From contig JBBROA010000069.1 in the NCBI GenBank assembly GCA_038229875.1, forward strand, positions 1 through 23,642: DNA of 23,642 nt. Reading direction: 5' to 3'. Below, in pieces: positions 10,122 through 18,172 of this stretch. Positions within the stretch are counted from its first letter, which is position 1. Each line of letters opens with the position of its first letter. Made by a program: the position numbers and the translations under genes. Source of the DNA: JALYUA01 sp038229875 (GTDB taxonomy: Bacteria; Acidobacteriota; Thermoanaerobaculia; UBA5066; Gp7-AA6). The notes beneath the pieces were generated by a model that was not told the DNA's origin, did no database searches, and was given only the letters and a program-made list of their open reading frames with translations.

Positions 10122-11008
10122 GCACACCAAGCCCGGTTCCCACCCCGAGACTCGTGGGCGCGCCCGAGAGCCTCGTCATCGTGACGGGACTCTCAGGATC
10201 CGGGAAGAGCTACGTCAATAAATGCCTCGAGGACATCGGTTATTTCTGCGTCGACAACCTCCCCCTGGAGCTCGTCGAGCCTCTCCTGCTCCAGAAGAGC
10301 GCGCCGCGCGTCGGCGTCATCTTAGACGTCCGCAACCCCGACTTCGCGTCTCGATTTCCGGAGATCCTGGGCCACCTCCGCCAGCAGGTGCCCGGCACCC
10401 GGCTTCTGTTCCTGGACGCGTCCGAGGAGTCGCTGATCCGGCGTTTCTCCGAGACGCGACGGCCGCACCCGTTGTCGGGAGACCGGTCCCTTCTCCAGTC
10501 CCTGCGCAGCGAGCGCCAGATGCTCGAGGAAGTCCGCTCCGTGGCGGACGTCGTGCTGGACACGTCCGAGATGACGGTCCACGAGCTGCGGTCCTTCATC
10601 CAGAAGACCTTCGCGGTGAATCCGGACGAAGCCCGGATGGTCGTCTCGGCGACCTCCTTCGGATTCAAGTTCGGCGTGCCTCACGACGTGGACCTCGTTT
10701 TCGACGTGCGGTTCCTGAACAACCCTCACTTCGTCCCCGAGCTCAAGGGGAAGACCGGGTCGGACGCCGCGGTCGCGGCTTACATCGAGAGCGATCCCGA
10801 AACGGCGCCGTTCCTGGAGAAGCTGACCGGATTCTTCGACTACCTGCTGCCGCTCTACGAGAGAGAGCATAAAAGCTATCTCTCGATTGGAATCGGCTGC
10901 ACCGGGGGCAAGCACCGCTCGGTGTACGTTGCGGAGCGTCTCGCGGAGGCGCTGAAGCAACGCGGCTTCCCGGTGCGGGTCTCGCATCGGGACGCGACCC
11001 GGCAGTGA
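10118..11008 (+). CDS. rapZ: RNase adapter / nucleotide-binding protein RapZ
   Basis: A 296-residue protein (E. coli RapZ 284), with about 18 extra N-terminal residues before the P-loop GLSGSGKS (24-31). The family start continues YVNKCLEDIGYFCVDNLP. The C-terminal domain has SFGFKFGVPHDVDLVFDVRFLNNP and the closing IGIGCTGGKHRSVYVAE. In E. coli RapZ delivers the sRNA GlmZ to RNase E and so controls glucosamine-6-phosphate synthase, linking it to cell-envelope precursor supply. No GlmZ/GlmY-like RNA was identified here, so the function in this organism is inferred from family. The ATGA overlap with hprK indicates coupled translation. Confidence 0.94.
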   Translation: MSTPSPVPTPRLVGAPESLVIVTGLSGSGKSYVNKCLEDIGYFCVDNLPLELVEPLLLQKSAPRVGVILDVRNPDFASRFPEILGHLRQQVPGTRLLFLDASEESLIRRFSETRRPHPLSGDRSLLQSLRSERQMLEEVRSVADVVLDTSEMTVHELRSFIQKTFAVNPDEARMVVSATSFGFKFGVPHDVDLVFDVRFLNNPHFVPELKGKTGSDAAVAAYIESDPETAPFLEKLTGFFDYLLPLYEREHKSYLSIGIGCTGGKHRSVYVAERLAEALKQRGFPVRVSHRDATRQ

Positions 11009-11024
11009 GGGCTCCGGTCCTCGC

Positions 11025-11468
11025 ATGATCGGAGTTCTGATCGTCACTCACGGACGGCTCGCGGAGGAGCTGCGGGACGCAGCGCTGACCATTCAACCTG
11101 AGATCGCGCGCATCGTCGCGGTCGCGCTCGAGTGGAACCAGACGGGAGAGGACGCCCGAGAGCGAATCGCGCGCGGACTCAAAGAGGCGGACGGGGGACA
11201 CGGGGCGGTCATCCTGACCGACATGTTCGGCGGAACTCCGACCAACCTGACGCTCTCGTTCCTCGAGAAGAATCATGTCGAGATCGTGACGGGCGTGAAC
11301 CTTCCGATGGTCCTGAAGTGCGCCGCGCTGCAGGACAGCGGCAAGAGCGTCGTCGAGGTCGCCCACGTCGCGAAGGACCGGGGCCAGCGTTCTATCTGCG
11401 TCGCGTCCGATCTGCTGGCAGACGAAGACGCGGCCTCCGCGGCGGCCATGCAGAGGGGAGACGGATGA
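11025..11468 (+). CDS. PTS mannose-family EIIA protein
   Basis: A 147-residue stand-alone EIIA domain of the mannose class. The phosphorylatable histidine is H9 in IGVLIVTHGRLAEEL. The second signature VILTDMFGGTPTNLTL and the following VEIVTGVNLPMVL are those of ManX EIIA. Full mannose systems also need EIIB, EIIC and EIID; none is encoded in the window, so this domain probably acts as a regulatory acceptor from HPr. About 25 polar residues follow the fold. The gene starts 16 bp after rapZ and its stop overlaps the HPr start by 4 bp. Confidence 0.9.
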   Translation: MIGVLIVTHGRLAEELRDAALTIQPEIARIVAVALEWNQTGEDARERIARGLKEADGGHGAVILTDMFGGTPTNLTLSFLEKNHVEIVTGVNLPMVLKCAALQDSGKSVVEVAHVAKDRGQRSICVASDLLADEDAASAAAMQRGDG

Positions 11469-11734
11469 TCGAGAGAGATCTCGCCATCCGGAACCGGCTC
11501 GGGCTTCATGCCCGCGCGGCGGCGAAGTTCGTGCAGACCGCGAGCCGCTTTCGCTCGGCGGTCAAGATCCGGAAGAACGGGGAAGAGGTGGATGGCAAGA
11601 GCATTCTCGGCATTCTTCTGCTCGCCGCCTCGCAGGGAACTCACATCACGCTCTACGTCGCGGGCGAAGACGAAGCCGAGGCGTTCGCCGCGGTCGAGGA
11701 CCTGGTCGCGCGAAGCTTCGACGAGGAAGAATGA
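11465..11734 (+). CDS. Phosphocarrier protein HPr
   Basis: An 89-residue HPr. The catalytic site is His15 in RNRLGLHARAA, which receives phosphate from enzyme I. Ser46 lies in GKSILGILLLAASQG, exactly where HprK phosphorylates Firmicute HPr, so both control inputs are preserved. The open frame extends upstream through the EIIA gene, but the true start is the ATG at 11465 that overlaps the EIIA stop (ATGA), because similarity begins at IERDLAIRN. Between EIIA and enzyme I it forms a compact phosphorelay set. It could be called ptsH or, by context with ptsN, npr. Confidence 0.94.
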   Translation: MIERDLAIRNRLGLHARAAAKFVQTASRFRSAVKIRKNGEEVDGKSILGILLLAASQGTHITLYVAGEDEAEAFAAVEDLVARSFDEEE

Positions 11735-11814
11735 GAGCGATCGGGTGACGGCGGACGGGTGAACGGGCGCGTCCAGGTCCGATCCCCGGCCAGTCGCTCT
11801 CCCGAGCAGCGCCC

Positions 11815-13578
11815 ATGACGAACGTGCTCCAGGGTCTTCCGGTTTCCCGCGGGATGGCGGTTGGACGTGCCGTGATTGTGCGCTTTGCCGGGTTGCCGGC
11901 ATTCCGTCGCGCGATCGACGCCTCGGACCTCCAGGGCGAGGAGCGGCGCCTGCGGCGCGCCGCCCGCGCGGCATCCGAGGAATTCCTTCAGCACTCACGG
12001 GAGTCGGTGGGGGAGATGGGGAGCGAGCTCGCGGCGATTCTCGAAGCGCACGGGTTGATCGCTGACGACGAGACCTTCCTCTCCGCGATCGTCGAGCACA
12101 TGAGCCGCGAGCGAGTGAACGTCGAATGGGCCCTCGCCGCGGTCGCGCGCGATTTCGGGGAGCGCCTCGAGCGGGCGGATTCCGCGGCGATGCGCGAGAG
12201 AGCCGCCGACATCACCGACGTGGCCCGGGAGGTTGCAGCTCATCTCTCGAACGCCGGCAGCCGGGTTTTCGAGGCCGACCTGCCGCGCGGATCGATCCTT
12301 GTGGCGGACGAGCTCTCGCCCGTCAACGCCGCTCGGCTCGATCCCCGAAAGGTCCGCGCGCTGGCGCTCGAGCGCGGCGGGCAGACCTCGCACGCCAGCA
12401 TCATCGCGCGATCGTTCGGCCTGCCGGCGGTGGTCGGCCTGCTCGGAATCTGCGATTCGATCTCGCCCGACCGGCCGATCGTGGTCGATGGCGACCGGGG
12501 CACGGTCGAGCCCACGCCATCGAAAGGGAGGCTCCGCCAGGCGCTCCTTCAGGTGGGCGAATCACGCGAGCGGGCGCGGCGGCTGCGCAACCGCACCGCC
12601 GGAGCCGCCGCGACGCGCGACGGCGTCCGTGTCGTCGTACGCGCCAACCTGGAGCTTCCCGAAGAAGTCGCCGCGCTCGAGCGCTGGCACGCGGAAGGCG
12701 TCGGCCTCTTCCGGTCCGAATTCCTTTACCTGAAGACGGCGCCCCGGGCCCCCGGGGTCGAAGAACAGAGGGCGGCCTACGAGGAGCTGCTCGCGGCGGC
12801 GGCGCCGCATCCGGTCGTGATCCGCACGTACGATCTCGGCGGCGAAAAGGGGATCGCACCCGCCGCCGGCGAGAATCCTGCCTTGGGGCTGCGCGGACTT
12901 CGCTACTGTCTGGCTCACCCCGAGCTCTTCGATGAGCAGCTGTCCGCCCTCTGCCTCGCCTCCGCGCGCGGGGACCTGAAGATCCTGCTGCCGATGGTGA
13001 CCTCACTCTCCGAGTTACGCGAAGCGCGCCGGCGGCTGCTGGAAGTGGCAGCGCGGCTCGGGGTGACAGCGATTCCGGAGCTCGGGGTGATGATCGAAGT
13101 CCCTTCGGCGGCGCTCCTTGCCGACCGACTCGCGGAGGAATCGGACTTCTTCTCGATCGGAACCAACGACCTGGCGCAATACGGCCTCGCCGTCGACCGG
13201 GCGAATCCCGAGGTCTCGGCGCTCTACAGCCCGCTTCATCCGGCCATCCTGCGCATGATGAAGTTCGTCGTCGAAAGTGCGGCGGCCAGGAAACGGCCCG
13301 TCGCGGTCTGTGGGGAAATGGCGTCGGAGACCTCCGGGATCCGGGCCCTCGTGGCGCTCGGGGTTCGAGAGCTTTCGGTCACGCCGGTCGCTATTCCGGG
13401 AGTGAAGGAGACCCTCGCCCGCATCGACTCGGCCCGCGCCGCTTCGCTGATGGATCGCGCGCTCGCCTGCTCCGAGCCGGGCGAGATCGAGAAGATCTTC
13501 AAGTCGGCCTCGGACCCGGAGCCGCGCCGGGAGACTTCCAGGGTTCGGACGGACGTGACGGAAGAAGCCAGAAAGTGA
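11815..13578 (+). CDS. ptsI: PTS enzyme I (phosphoenolpyruvate-protein phosphotransferase)
   Basis: A 587-residue enzyme I (E. coli 575) that takes phosphate from phosphoenolpyruvate and passes it to HPr. The N-terminal half holds the HPr-binding helical region and the swivelling phosphohistidine domain, with H193 in GGQTSHASIIARS. The PEP-binding barrel has GLFRSEFLYL (about 296-305), IRTYDLGGEKG, FFSIGTNDLAQYGLAVDR and the active-site cysteine C499 in VCGEMASE. There is no GAF domain, so this is the sugar-type EI architecture, not the longer PtsP. A charged tail of about 40 residues follows the barrel. An 80-bp spacer separates it from HPr; no clear ribosome-binding site is seen. Confidence 0.95.
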   Translation: MTNVLQGLPVSRGMAVGRAVIVRFAGLPAFRRAIDASDLQGEERRLRRAARAASEEFLQHSRESVGEMGSELAAILEAHGLIADDETFLSAIVEHMSRERVNVEWALAAVARDFGERLERADSAAMRERAADITDVAREVAAHLSNAGSRVFEADLPRGSILVADELSPVNAARLDPRKVRALALERGGQTSHASIIARSFGLPAVVGLLGICDSISPDRPIVVDGDRGTVEPTPSKGRLRQALLQVGESRERARRLRNRTAGAAATRDGVRVVVRANLELPEEVAALERWHAEGVGLFRSEFLYLKTAPRAPGVEEQRAAYEELLAAAAPHPVVIRTYDLGGEKGIAPAAGENPALGLRGLRYCLAHPELFDEQLSALCLASARGDLKILLPMVTSLSELREARRRLLEVAARLGVTAIPELGVMIEVPSAALLADRLAEESDFFSIGTNDLAQYGLAVDRANPEVSALYSPLHPAILRMMKFVVESAAARKRPVAVCGEMASETSGIRALVALGVRELSVTPVAIPGVKETLARIDSARAASLMDRALACSEPGEIEKIFKSASDPEPRRETSRVRTDVTEEARK

Positions 13579-13584
13579 GGAGAC

Positions 13585-13938
13585 ATGAGGCAAGTCGCGA
13601 AACCCTGGGGACACGAGCTCGTGTTCGCGGAGAACGAGAAGTATGCCGGCAAGATCCTCCACCTGGACGGGGGCCACTGCCTCTCGCTGCAGTACCATGA
13701 GCGCAAGGACGAGACCCTCTACGTGTTGAACGGCGAGGTCGCTCTCTCCGTGGAGATCGAAGGCGAGATGCAGGAGATCAGGCTGCGCAAAGGGGAGGCA
13801 TTTCGAATCCGTGCCGGGGTGCGTCATCGCCTGCGGGCGGAGGCCGACTGCGATCTCGTCGAGGTCTCCACGCCCGAGCTCGACGACGTGGTGCGCTTGG
13901 ACGACGCCTACGGCCGCCAGGGGACGACCACGCCGTGA
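13585..13938 (+). CDS. Small cupin protein, mannose-6-phosphate isomerase type II-like
   Basis: A 117-residue single-domain cupin. Motif 1 is visible around GGHCLSLQYHERKDETLYVLNGEV, with the histidine and glutamate metal ligands H, H and E in order; motif 2 is GEAFRIRAGVRHRLRAEADCDLVEVSTPE. The start MRQVAKPWGHELVFAENEKYAGK resembles the C-terminal domain of type II mannose-6-phosphate isomerases and small sugar-phosphate cupins. It begins 6 bp after the ptsI stop with GAGGAG just upstream. Its place after a PTS cluster fits a sugar-phosphate substrate, but substrate and catalysis are not established. The last codons overlap the next gene by 4 bp. Confidence 0.8.
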   Translation: MRQVAKPWGHELVFAENEKYAGKILHLDGGHCLSLQYHERKDETLYVLNGEVALSVEIEGEMQEIRLRKGEAFRIRAGVRHRLRAEADCDLVEVSTPELDDVVRLDDAYGRQGTTTP

Positions 13939-14618
13939 CCGCGATGACCGTGCGGCGCCACCTCCTCGCGGCAGTCGTCGTGGCATTCCCGGCCTTCGCC
14001 CCCGCCGCTCCGATCACGCCGACCCCAACGCCGCGCCCGAAGCTCTCGGGCGGTTTCGGGCGGACACCCGTCCCCGGTGCGACGGAGGGGCAGTCGCTCG
14101 CCGACGTCGTCCGCGCCGCCAGCAACTCCCGTCACCCCCGCGACCTGAAGCCCGTTGCCATCACGAACGAAAGCCTCGTGAAGGACCCCGCGAAGGGCCG
14201 CCTTTCGACCGCGAAGGCGCGTTCCGCTCCGCCCGCGCCCGCGCCGACCGTTGTCCCGGCCGCCGGCGCGGTGGCGTCCTCCACCGCCATCGCTCCGGTC
14301 GCGACCCCGGCAACCCCATCGGCGCCCGGAGCGGAAGAGGCGCGGTGGAGGGAGGCCGCGCACGCAGCCCGGCGCCGTGTCGAGGAGCTGACGGCGCAAC
14401 TCGCCGCGCTCGACGGCGAGACGAAGCAGCTCGAGAACGATTTTTACCGCTGGGACGACGGGCAATATCGCGACCGCGTGATCAAGCCCGCGTGGGACAA
14501 GAAGCGCGAAGAGCTCGAAACGACGAGGAAGGAGCTCGCGCAGGCGGAGACAGACCTGACCGAGCTGCCCGAAAAGGCCCGGCGCGCCGGAGCCCTCCCG
14601 GGATGGTTGCGCGAATGA
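13935..14618 (+). CDS. Secreted Pro/Ala-rich protein with C-terminal coiled coil, function unknown
   Basis: I do not recognise a family. The 227-residue protein starts with a signal-peptide-like segment (MTVRRHLLAAVVVAFPAFAPAAP; the GTG at 13935 or ATG at 13944 could start it). A disordered Pro/Ala/Thr region (about 25-130) follows, with LADVVRAASNSRHPRDLKPVAITNESLV embedded in it. A charged helical segment (about 135-215: RWREAAHAARRRVEELTAQLAALDGETKQLENDFYRW, then KKREELETTRKELAQAETDL) should form a coiled coil. It is probably exported to the periplasm and tethered or oligomeric. Four-base overlaps on both sides place it in the cupin-miaB transcript. Confidence 0.7.
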   Translation: MTAMTVRRHLLAAVVVAFPAFAPAAPITPTPTPRPKLSGGFGRTPVPGATEGQSLADVVRAASNSRHPRDLKPVAITNESLVKDPAKGRLSTAKARSAPPAPAPTVVPAAGAVASSTAIAPVATPATPSAPGAEEARWREAAHAARRRVEELTAQLAALDGETKQLENDFYRWDDGQYRDRVIKPAWDKKREELETTRKELAQAETDLTELPEKARRAGALPGWLRE

Positions 14619-16012
14619 GCGGCCAAGCCCCAACTTCTTTAAATACAACATCTTACGTCAAGTACAGGGTCGAGACGTGGGGCTGCCAGATGAACGTCCT
14701 GGACGGCGAGCGCATGGCGGGCCAGCTAGACGCCCGGGGCTACGTGGCGGCGGCGGAACAGGAAGACGCGGATGTCGTCCTTCTGAACACCTGTGCGGTT
14801 CGGGAGAAAGCAGAAGCGAAGGTGTACAGCGCTCTGGGAGTCCTGGCTCGCCGGAAACGCGAACGGCCCGACATGGTCATCGGCGTCACCGGATGCGTCG
14901 CTCAGGTCGAAAAAGACGAAATCCTGGAGCGCGCGCCCTTCGTCGACTTCGTGCTCGGCACGGGCGAGATCGCACGCGCGGGCGAGATCGTGGAAGAGAT
15001 CCGGAGAGAACGCCGGCGCATCCTGGCCACGGACCTGCCCACCGATTCTCCCGTTTACCGCTTTCACGAGATCCGCCGGGGGTCTCCATTCCAGTCCTAC
15101 GTCACCGTGATCGAGGGCTGTGACCAGTTCTGCACCTTTTGCATCGTGCCTTTCACCCGCGGCCGGGAACGGAGCCGCCGCGCCTCAGAGATCCTCGACG
15201 AGGTCCGTTCGCTGGTTGCGGGCGGCCACCGCGAGGTGATGTTCCTCGGGCAGACGGTGAACGCTTACGAAGACCCGGAAGGGAAGTTCGGGCTGGGAGA
15301 GCTGCTCCGCCGCGCGGCCGCAGTTCCCGGCCTGCGCCGGCTGCGGTTCATCACCTCCCACCCGAGCCTCGTGGACGACGCGCTCCTGGATGCCATGGCC
15401 AGCGGCATGCCGGTCGCGCCGTACCTGCACCTTCCCGCTCAGTCCGGGTCCGATCGGATCCTCTATCGGATGAAGAGGCGGTATGACCGGGCGAAGTACA
15501 TGACGACGATCGAACGTTTCCAGCAGGTGGTTCCCGGGATTGCCCTCTCTTCGGATTTCATCGTCGGCTTTCCCGGAGAGAGCGAGGACGACTTCGAGTC
15601 CACCTTGACCCTGATGCGCGAGGCGCGCTTTGCCAACGTATTTGCGTTCCGCTACTCCCCGCGGCCTGGAACGGCGGCGGCGCGCTGGGGGAGCGAACGG
15701 CAGGTTCCGGACGAAGTGGCGGCCGAACGGCTCGGCCGTCTGCTCGCCCTTCAGGAAGAGATCCAGGCGGAGATCAACCGCAGCCTGGTCGGAAAGAAGT
15801 TCGAGGTCCTCGTCGAGAACCTTGACCGACGGGGGCTACTTCGCGGCAGGACGGCCTGCAACCGGGTCGTCCACATCGAAAACGCAGACGGCTTCGCTGT
15901 CCCGGGCGCCTACGTGGACGTCGAAATCGTGCGCGGACTTCCCAACTCCTTGATTGCACGGATCCCCGATGCGACCCGCCTCGCACCCCTCCCCGAGGAG
16001 CCCTCATGGTGA
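14615..16012 (+). CDS. miaB: tRNA-2-methylthio-N6-dimethylallyladenosine synthase MiaB
   Basis: A 465-residue radical-SAM methylthiotransferase that adds the ms2 group to i6A37 of tRNAs. The N-terminal UPF0004 domain carries the auxiliary cluster ligands C24 (ETWGCQMN), C60 (LNTCAVRE) and C94 (VTGCVAQ). The radical-SAM motif is GCDQFCTFCIVPFTRGRERSR with C169, C173 and C176. A TRAM domain closes the protein (about 400-455). The ETWGCQMN start and GRERSR sequence favour MiaB over MtaB or RimO. The frame is open far upstream, but the ATG at 14615 overlapping the previous stop is the sensible start. The first 17 residues precede the family fold and include an unusually AT-rich stretch. Confidence 0.95.
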   Translation: MSGQAPTSLNTTSYVKYRVETWGCQMNVLDGERMAGQLDARGYVAAAEQEDADVVLLNTCAVREKAEAKVYSALGVLARRKRERPDMVIGVTGCVAQVEKDEILERAPFVDFVLGTGEIARAGEIVEEIRRERRRILATDLPTDSPVYRFHEIRRGSPFQSYVTVIEGCDQFCTFCIVPFTRGRERSRRASEILDEVRSLVAGGHREVMFLGQTVNAYEDPEGKFGLGELLRRAAAVPGLRRLRFITSHPSLVDDALLDAMASGMPVAPYLHLPAQSGSDRILYRMKRRYDRAKYMTTIERFQQVVPGIALSSDFIVGFPGESEDDFESTLTLMREARFANVFAFRYSPRPGTAAARWGSERQVPDEVAAERLGRLLALQEEIQAEINRSLVGKKFEVLVENLDRRGLLRGRTACNRVVHIENADGFAVPGAYVDVEIVRGLPNSLIARIPDATRLAPLPEEPSW

Positions 16013-16485
16013 AAATGGAAATCAAGGGTCTGCTGATGGACCCCGTGAGCAACATGCCGGTGGTTATTCTGCGAGACCAGAACGACGGCGCGTTCTTACC
16101 GATCTGGGTCGGAATCTTCGAAGCGAACGCGATCGCGATCGAGATGGAAAAGATCCAGGCTCCCCGCCCGATGACGCACGACCTGCTCCACAACGTGCTC
16201 TCGGAGCTGGGCGTGCACGTCGATCGCATCGTCGTCAACGAGTTGAAGGACAACACCTTCTTCGCCCGCCTGCACCTTTCCCGCGGCGAAGAACACTGGA
16301 CGGTCGATAGCCGCCCGAGCGACGCGATCGCTCTGGCTTTGCGGGCGCGCGCGGAAATCTTCGTCGAGGAAGACGTTCTCGAGCGCAGCAAGACCGTGCG
16401 CGCGGAAGGGGCGACAGATCCCGAGAGGCTGAAAAAGTGGCTCGAGGAAGTGAATCCGGAAGATCTCGGCAAATACCGGATGTGA
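16006..16485 (+). CDS. Bifunctional nuclease family protein (DUF151)
   Basis: A 159-residue protein with the BFN/DUF151 layout: EIKGLLMDPVSNMPVVILRDQNDGAFLPIWVGIFEANAIAIEM at the start, THDLLHNVLSELG, then SRPSDAIALALRARAEIFVEEDVL near residue 105-130. Family members are small proteins; plant BFN-domain proteins were reported to have nuclease activity, but the bacterial role is poorly defined. It overlaps the end of miaB by 7 bp, an overlap that suggests coupled expression and possibly a role linked to RNA. The final 30 residues are a charged helical tail. Confidence 0.88.
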   Translation: MVKMEIKGLLMDPVSNMPVVILRDQNDGAFLPIWVGIFEANAIAIEMEKIQAPRPMTHDLLHNVLSELGVHVDRIVVNELKDNTFFARLHLSRGEEHWTVDSRPSDAIALALRARAEIFVEEDVLERSKTVRAEGATDPERLKKWLEEVNPEDLGKYRM

Positions 16486-16555
16486 TCCACGGGGTGGGTG
16501 CCTCGCCGAGAAACGCCCGACCGCGGACAAACATCGAGAACTCCAAACCCAGACC

Positions 16556-16564
16556 TGATACTTT
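16556..16564 (+). promoter_or_regulatory. Candidate extended -10 element for parA
   Basis: TGATACTTT fits the extended -10 form TGnTAnnnT and ends 8 bases before the GTG start of parA. The ten bases GACCTGATAC covering it (16552-16561) recur before the lptF/G gene at 19039-19048, in nearly the same position. No Shine-Dalgarno sequence is present between it and the GTG. No -35 is evident. Confidence 0.4.
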
Positions 16565-16572
16565 CTTTTCCG

Positions 16573-17328
16573 GTGATCATCTCCATCACGAATCAAAAGG
16601 GTGGCGTCGGAAAGACCACCACGGCCATCAACCTCGCCGCCGCGCTCGCATCCAAGGGCATGCGCACCCTCCTGATCGACCTCGATCCGCAGGCGAACAG
16701 CACGATGTCGTACGTCGACCGGCGAACGGTCGAGAAGTCCATGTTCGACGTTTTGACGGAGTCGACGGTCTCGCTGCAGGACGTGATACGCAAATCCGAG
16801 GTCCCGAACCTGGACATCGCCCCCGCGCGGATCGCCCTGGCCAAGATCGAATCGAAGCTGCTGGGCGAGATCGACGGGCACTTCCGGCTGCGCGACAAGA
16901 TCGACGGCGCGAGGGGGAGCTACGACGCGATCCTGATCGACACCCCGCCCACCCTCGGCATGATCACGGTCAACGCGATGGTCGCGTCGACCCACATCCT
17001 GATCCCGATCCAGTCATCGTACTTCGCCCTCGAGGGCACGGATGATCTCCTCGAAACGATCGAGAAGATCAAGGCCCGCCCGAATCCCACCCTGCGGATC
17101 CTGGGAGTCGTGGTCACCCTCCACGACCGCCGCACGGTGATTGGAAAAGACGTGTACGAACAGATCGCGACGGTTTTCGGCGATAAGGTCTTCAAGACGA
17201 CGATCTCGAAGAGCGTGCGCCTGGAGGAGAGCCCCGCGCACAGGGAATCGATCTTCACGTTCGCGCCTCGCTCGAGCGGGGCCGCTGAGTATTACTCCCT
17301 TTCCGAGGAGGTGCTGTCCCGTGTCTAA
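16573..17328 (+). CDS. parA: Chromosome-partitioning ATPase ParA (Soj family)
   Basis: A 251-residue ParA/Soj. The deviant Walker A KGGVGKT (K9-T15, with signature lysine K9) is followed by TLLIDLDPQANSTMS and the Walker B region DAILIDTPPTLGMITVNAMVAS. No N-terminal helix-turn-helix is present, so this is the chromosomal/type Ib small form. It binds DNA non-specifically as an ATP dimer and is stimulated by ParB. The GTG at 16573 is chosen because the fold begins immediately (IISITNQKGG); an in-frame GTG at 16498 would add 25 unrelated residues. The gene follows the DUF151 gene by 87 bp and overlaps parB by 8 bp. Confidence 0.93.
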   Translation: MIISITNQKGGVGKTTTAINLAAALASKGMRTLLIDLDPQANSTMSYVDRRTVEKSMFDVLTESTVSLQDVIRKSEVPNLDIAPARIALAKIESKLLGEIDGHFRLRDKIDGARGSYDAILIDTPPTLGMITVNAMVASTHILIPIQSSYFALEGTDDLLETIEKIKARPNPTLRILGVVVTLHDRRTVIGKDVYEQIATVFGDKVFKTTISKSVRLEESPAHRESIFTFAPRSSGAAEYYSLSEEVLSRV

Positions 17329-18172
17329 ACGAAGAGGACTCCCGGTGGAAGCGCGGATGCAGCACGATTCTCATTTCGTCGAATCGCTTTCCTCGCGTTT
17401 CGGCGGCTCGCTCGGCCGCTGGATCTCGATGGAAGAGATCGAGACCAATCCGGAGCAGCCCCGCACAAACGTCGGCGATCTGACCGAGCTGCGGCGCTCG
17501 ATCGAATCGAAAGGCGTGCTCGAACCGCTGCTCGTCAAACCGATCGCCGACGGGCGATTCCGGATCATCGCGGGGGAGAGACGGTTCCGCGCCGCAATGG
17601 AAGCAGGGTTGACCGAGGTTCCGTGCATCGAGCTCGACGTTCCCGAAAACGAAGTCGTCGAAATTGCTTTGATCGAGAACCTTCACCGCCGCGACCTTCA
17701 CGCTTTTGAGGAAGCGGAAGGGTACTCGTCGCTCGCGGCGCGTCATGGATACACGCAGCAGCAGATCGCGGACTCCGTCGGTAAGTCGCGAGTGTCGGTG
17801 ACCGAAGCGATGACTCTCCTCGCGATCCCCGAAGATCTCCGCGACGAATGTCGGCGCGCCGACATCACCGCACGTTCCGTTCTTCTTCAGATCGCGCGTC
17901 TCGATGATCCGGAAAAAATGCGGGACGCGATCGAAGCCGTCGCGTCCGGTTCGACCCGCGATGATCTGCGCGCGCAAAAAAAAGAAGGCACACCTCCGCC
18001 GGAAAGAACTCCAAGATTTTCGTTCGTGTACAAACCCGAAGGCGCGCCGTTCAAGCTCAATCTCTCTTTTCAAAAAGCGAAAGTGGAGAAGAGAGAGCTG
18101 ATCGAAACGCTCCTCGGAATCATCGAGCAACTCGAGAGCGGCGAAATCAACCTTGAGGAGCCGAAGCCTTAA
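17321..18172 (+). CDS. parB: Chromosome-partitioning protein ParB
   Basis: A 283-residue ParB. The CTP-binding/clamp domain carries IETNPEQPR, GERR (85-88, followed by FRAA) and ENLHRRDLHAFEEAEGY (from residue 119). A helix-turn-helix follows at about 143-165 (TQQQIADSVGKSRVSVTEAMTLL). The C-terminal region (FKLNLSFQKAKVEKRELIETLLGIIEQLE) would be the dimerisation part. The usual N-terminal KRGLGRGLxAL ParA-contact motif is weak, reduced to SKRRGLP. The GTG start lies inside the end of parA, with GAGGAGG at 17305-17311 nine bases upstream. Base composition is visibly less GC-rich than the neighbours, and there is an A8 run at 17976-17983. No parS palindrome (TGTTTCACGTGAAACA type) is visible in the window. 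Confidence 0.92.
   Translation: MSKRRGLPVEARMQHDSHFVESLSSRFGGSLGRWISMEEIETNPEQPRTNVGDLTELRRSIESKGVLEPLLVKPIADGRFRIIAGERRFRAAMEAGLTEVPCIELDVPENEVVEIALIENLHRRDLHAFEEAEGYSSLAARHGYTQQQIADSVGKSRVSVTEAMTLLAIPEDLRDECRRADITARSVLLQIARLDDPEKMRDAIEAVASGSTRDDLRAQKKEGTPPPERTPRFSFVYKPEGAPFKLNLSFQKAKVEKRELIETLLGIIEQLESGEINLEEPKP

Noticed and set aside
13811..14614. N-terminal extension of MiaB to 733 residues
   Set aside because: The extra frame overlaps the cupin and coiled-coil genes and encodes low-complexity Arg-rich sequence; MiaB is normally about 440-470 residues.
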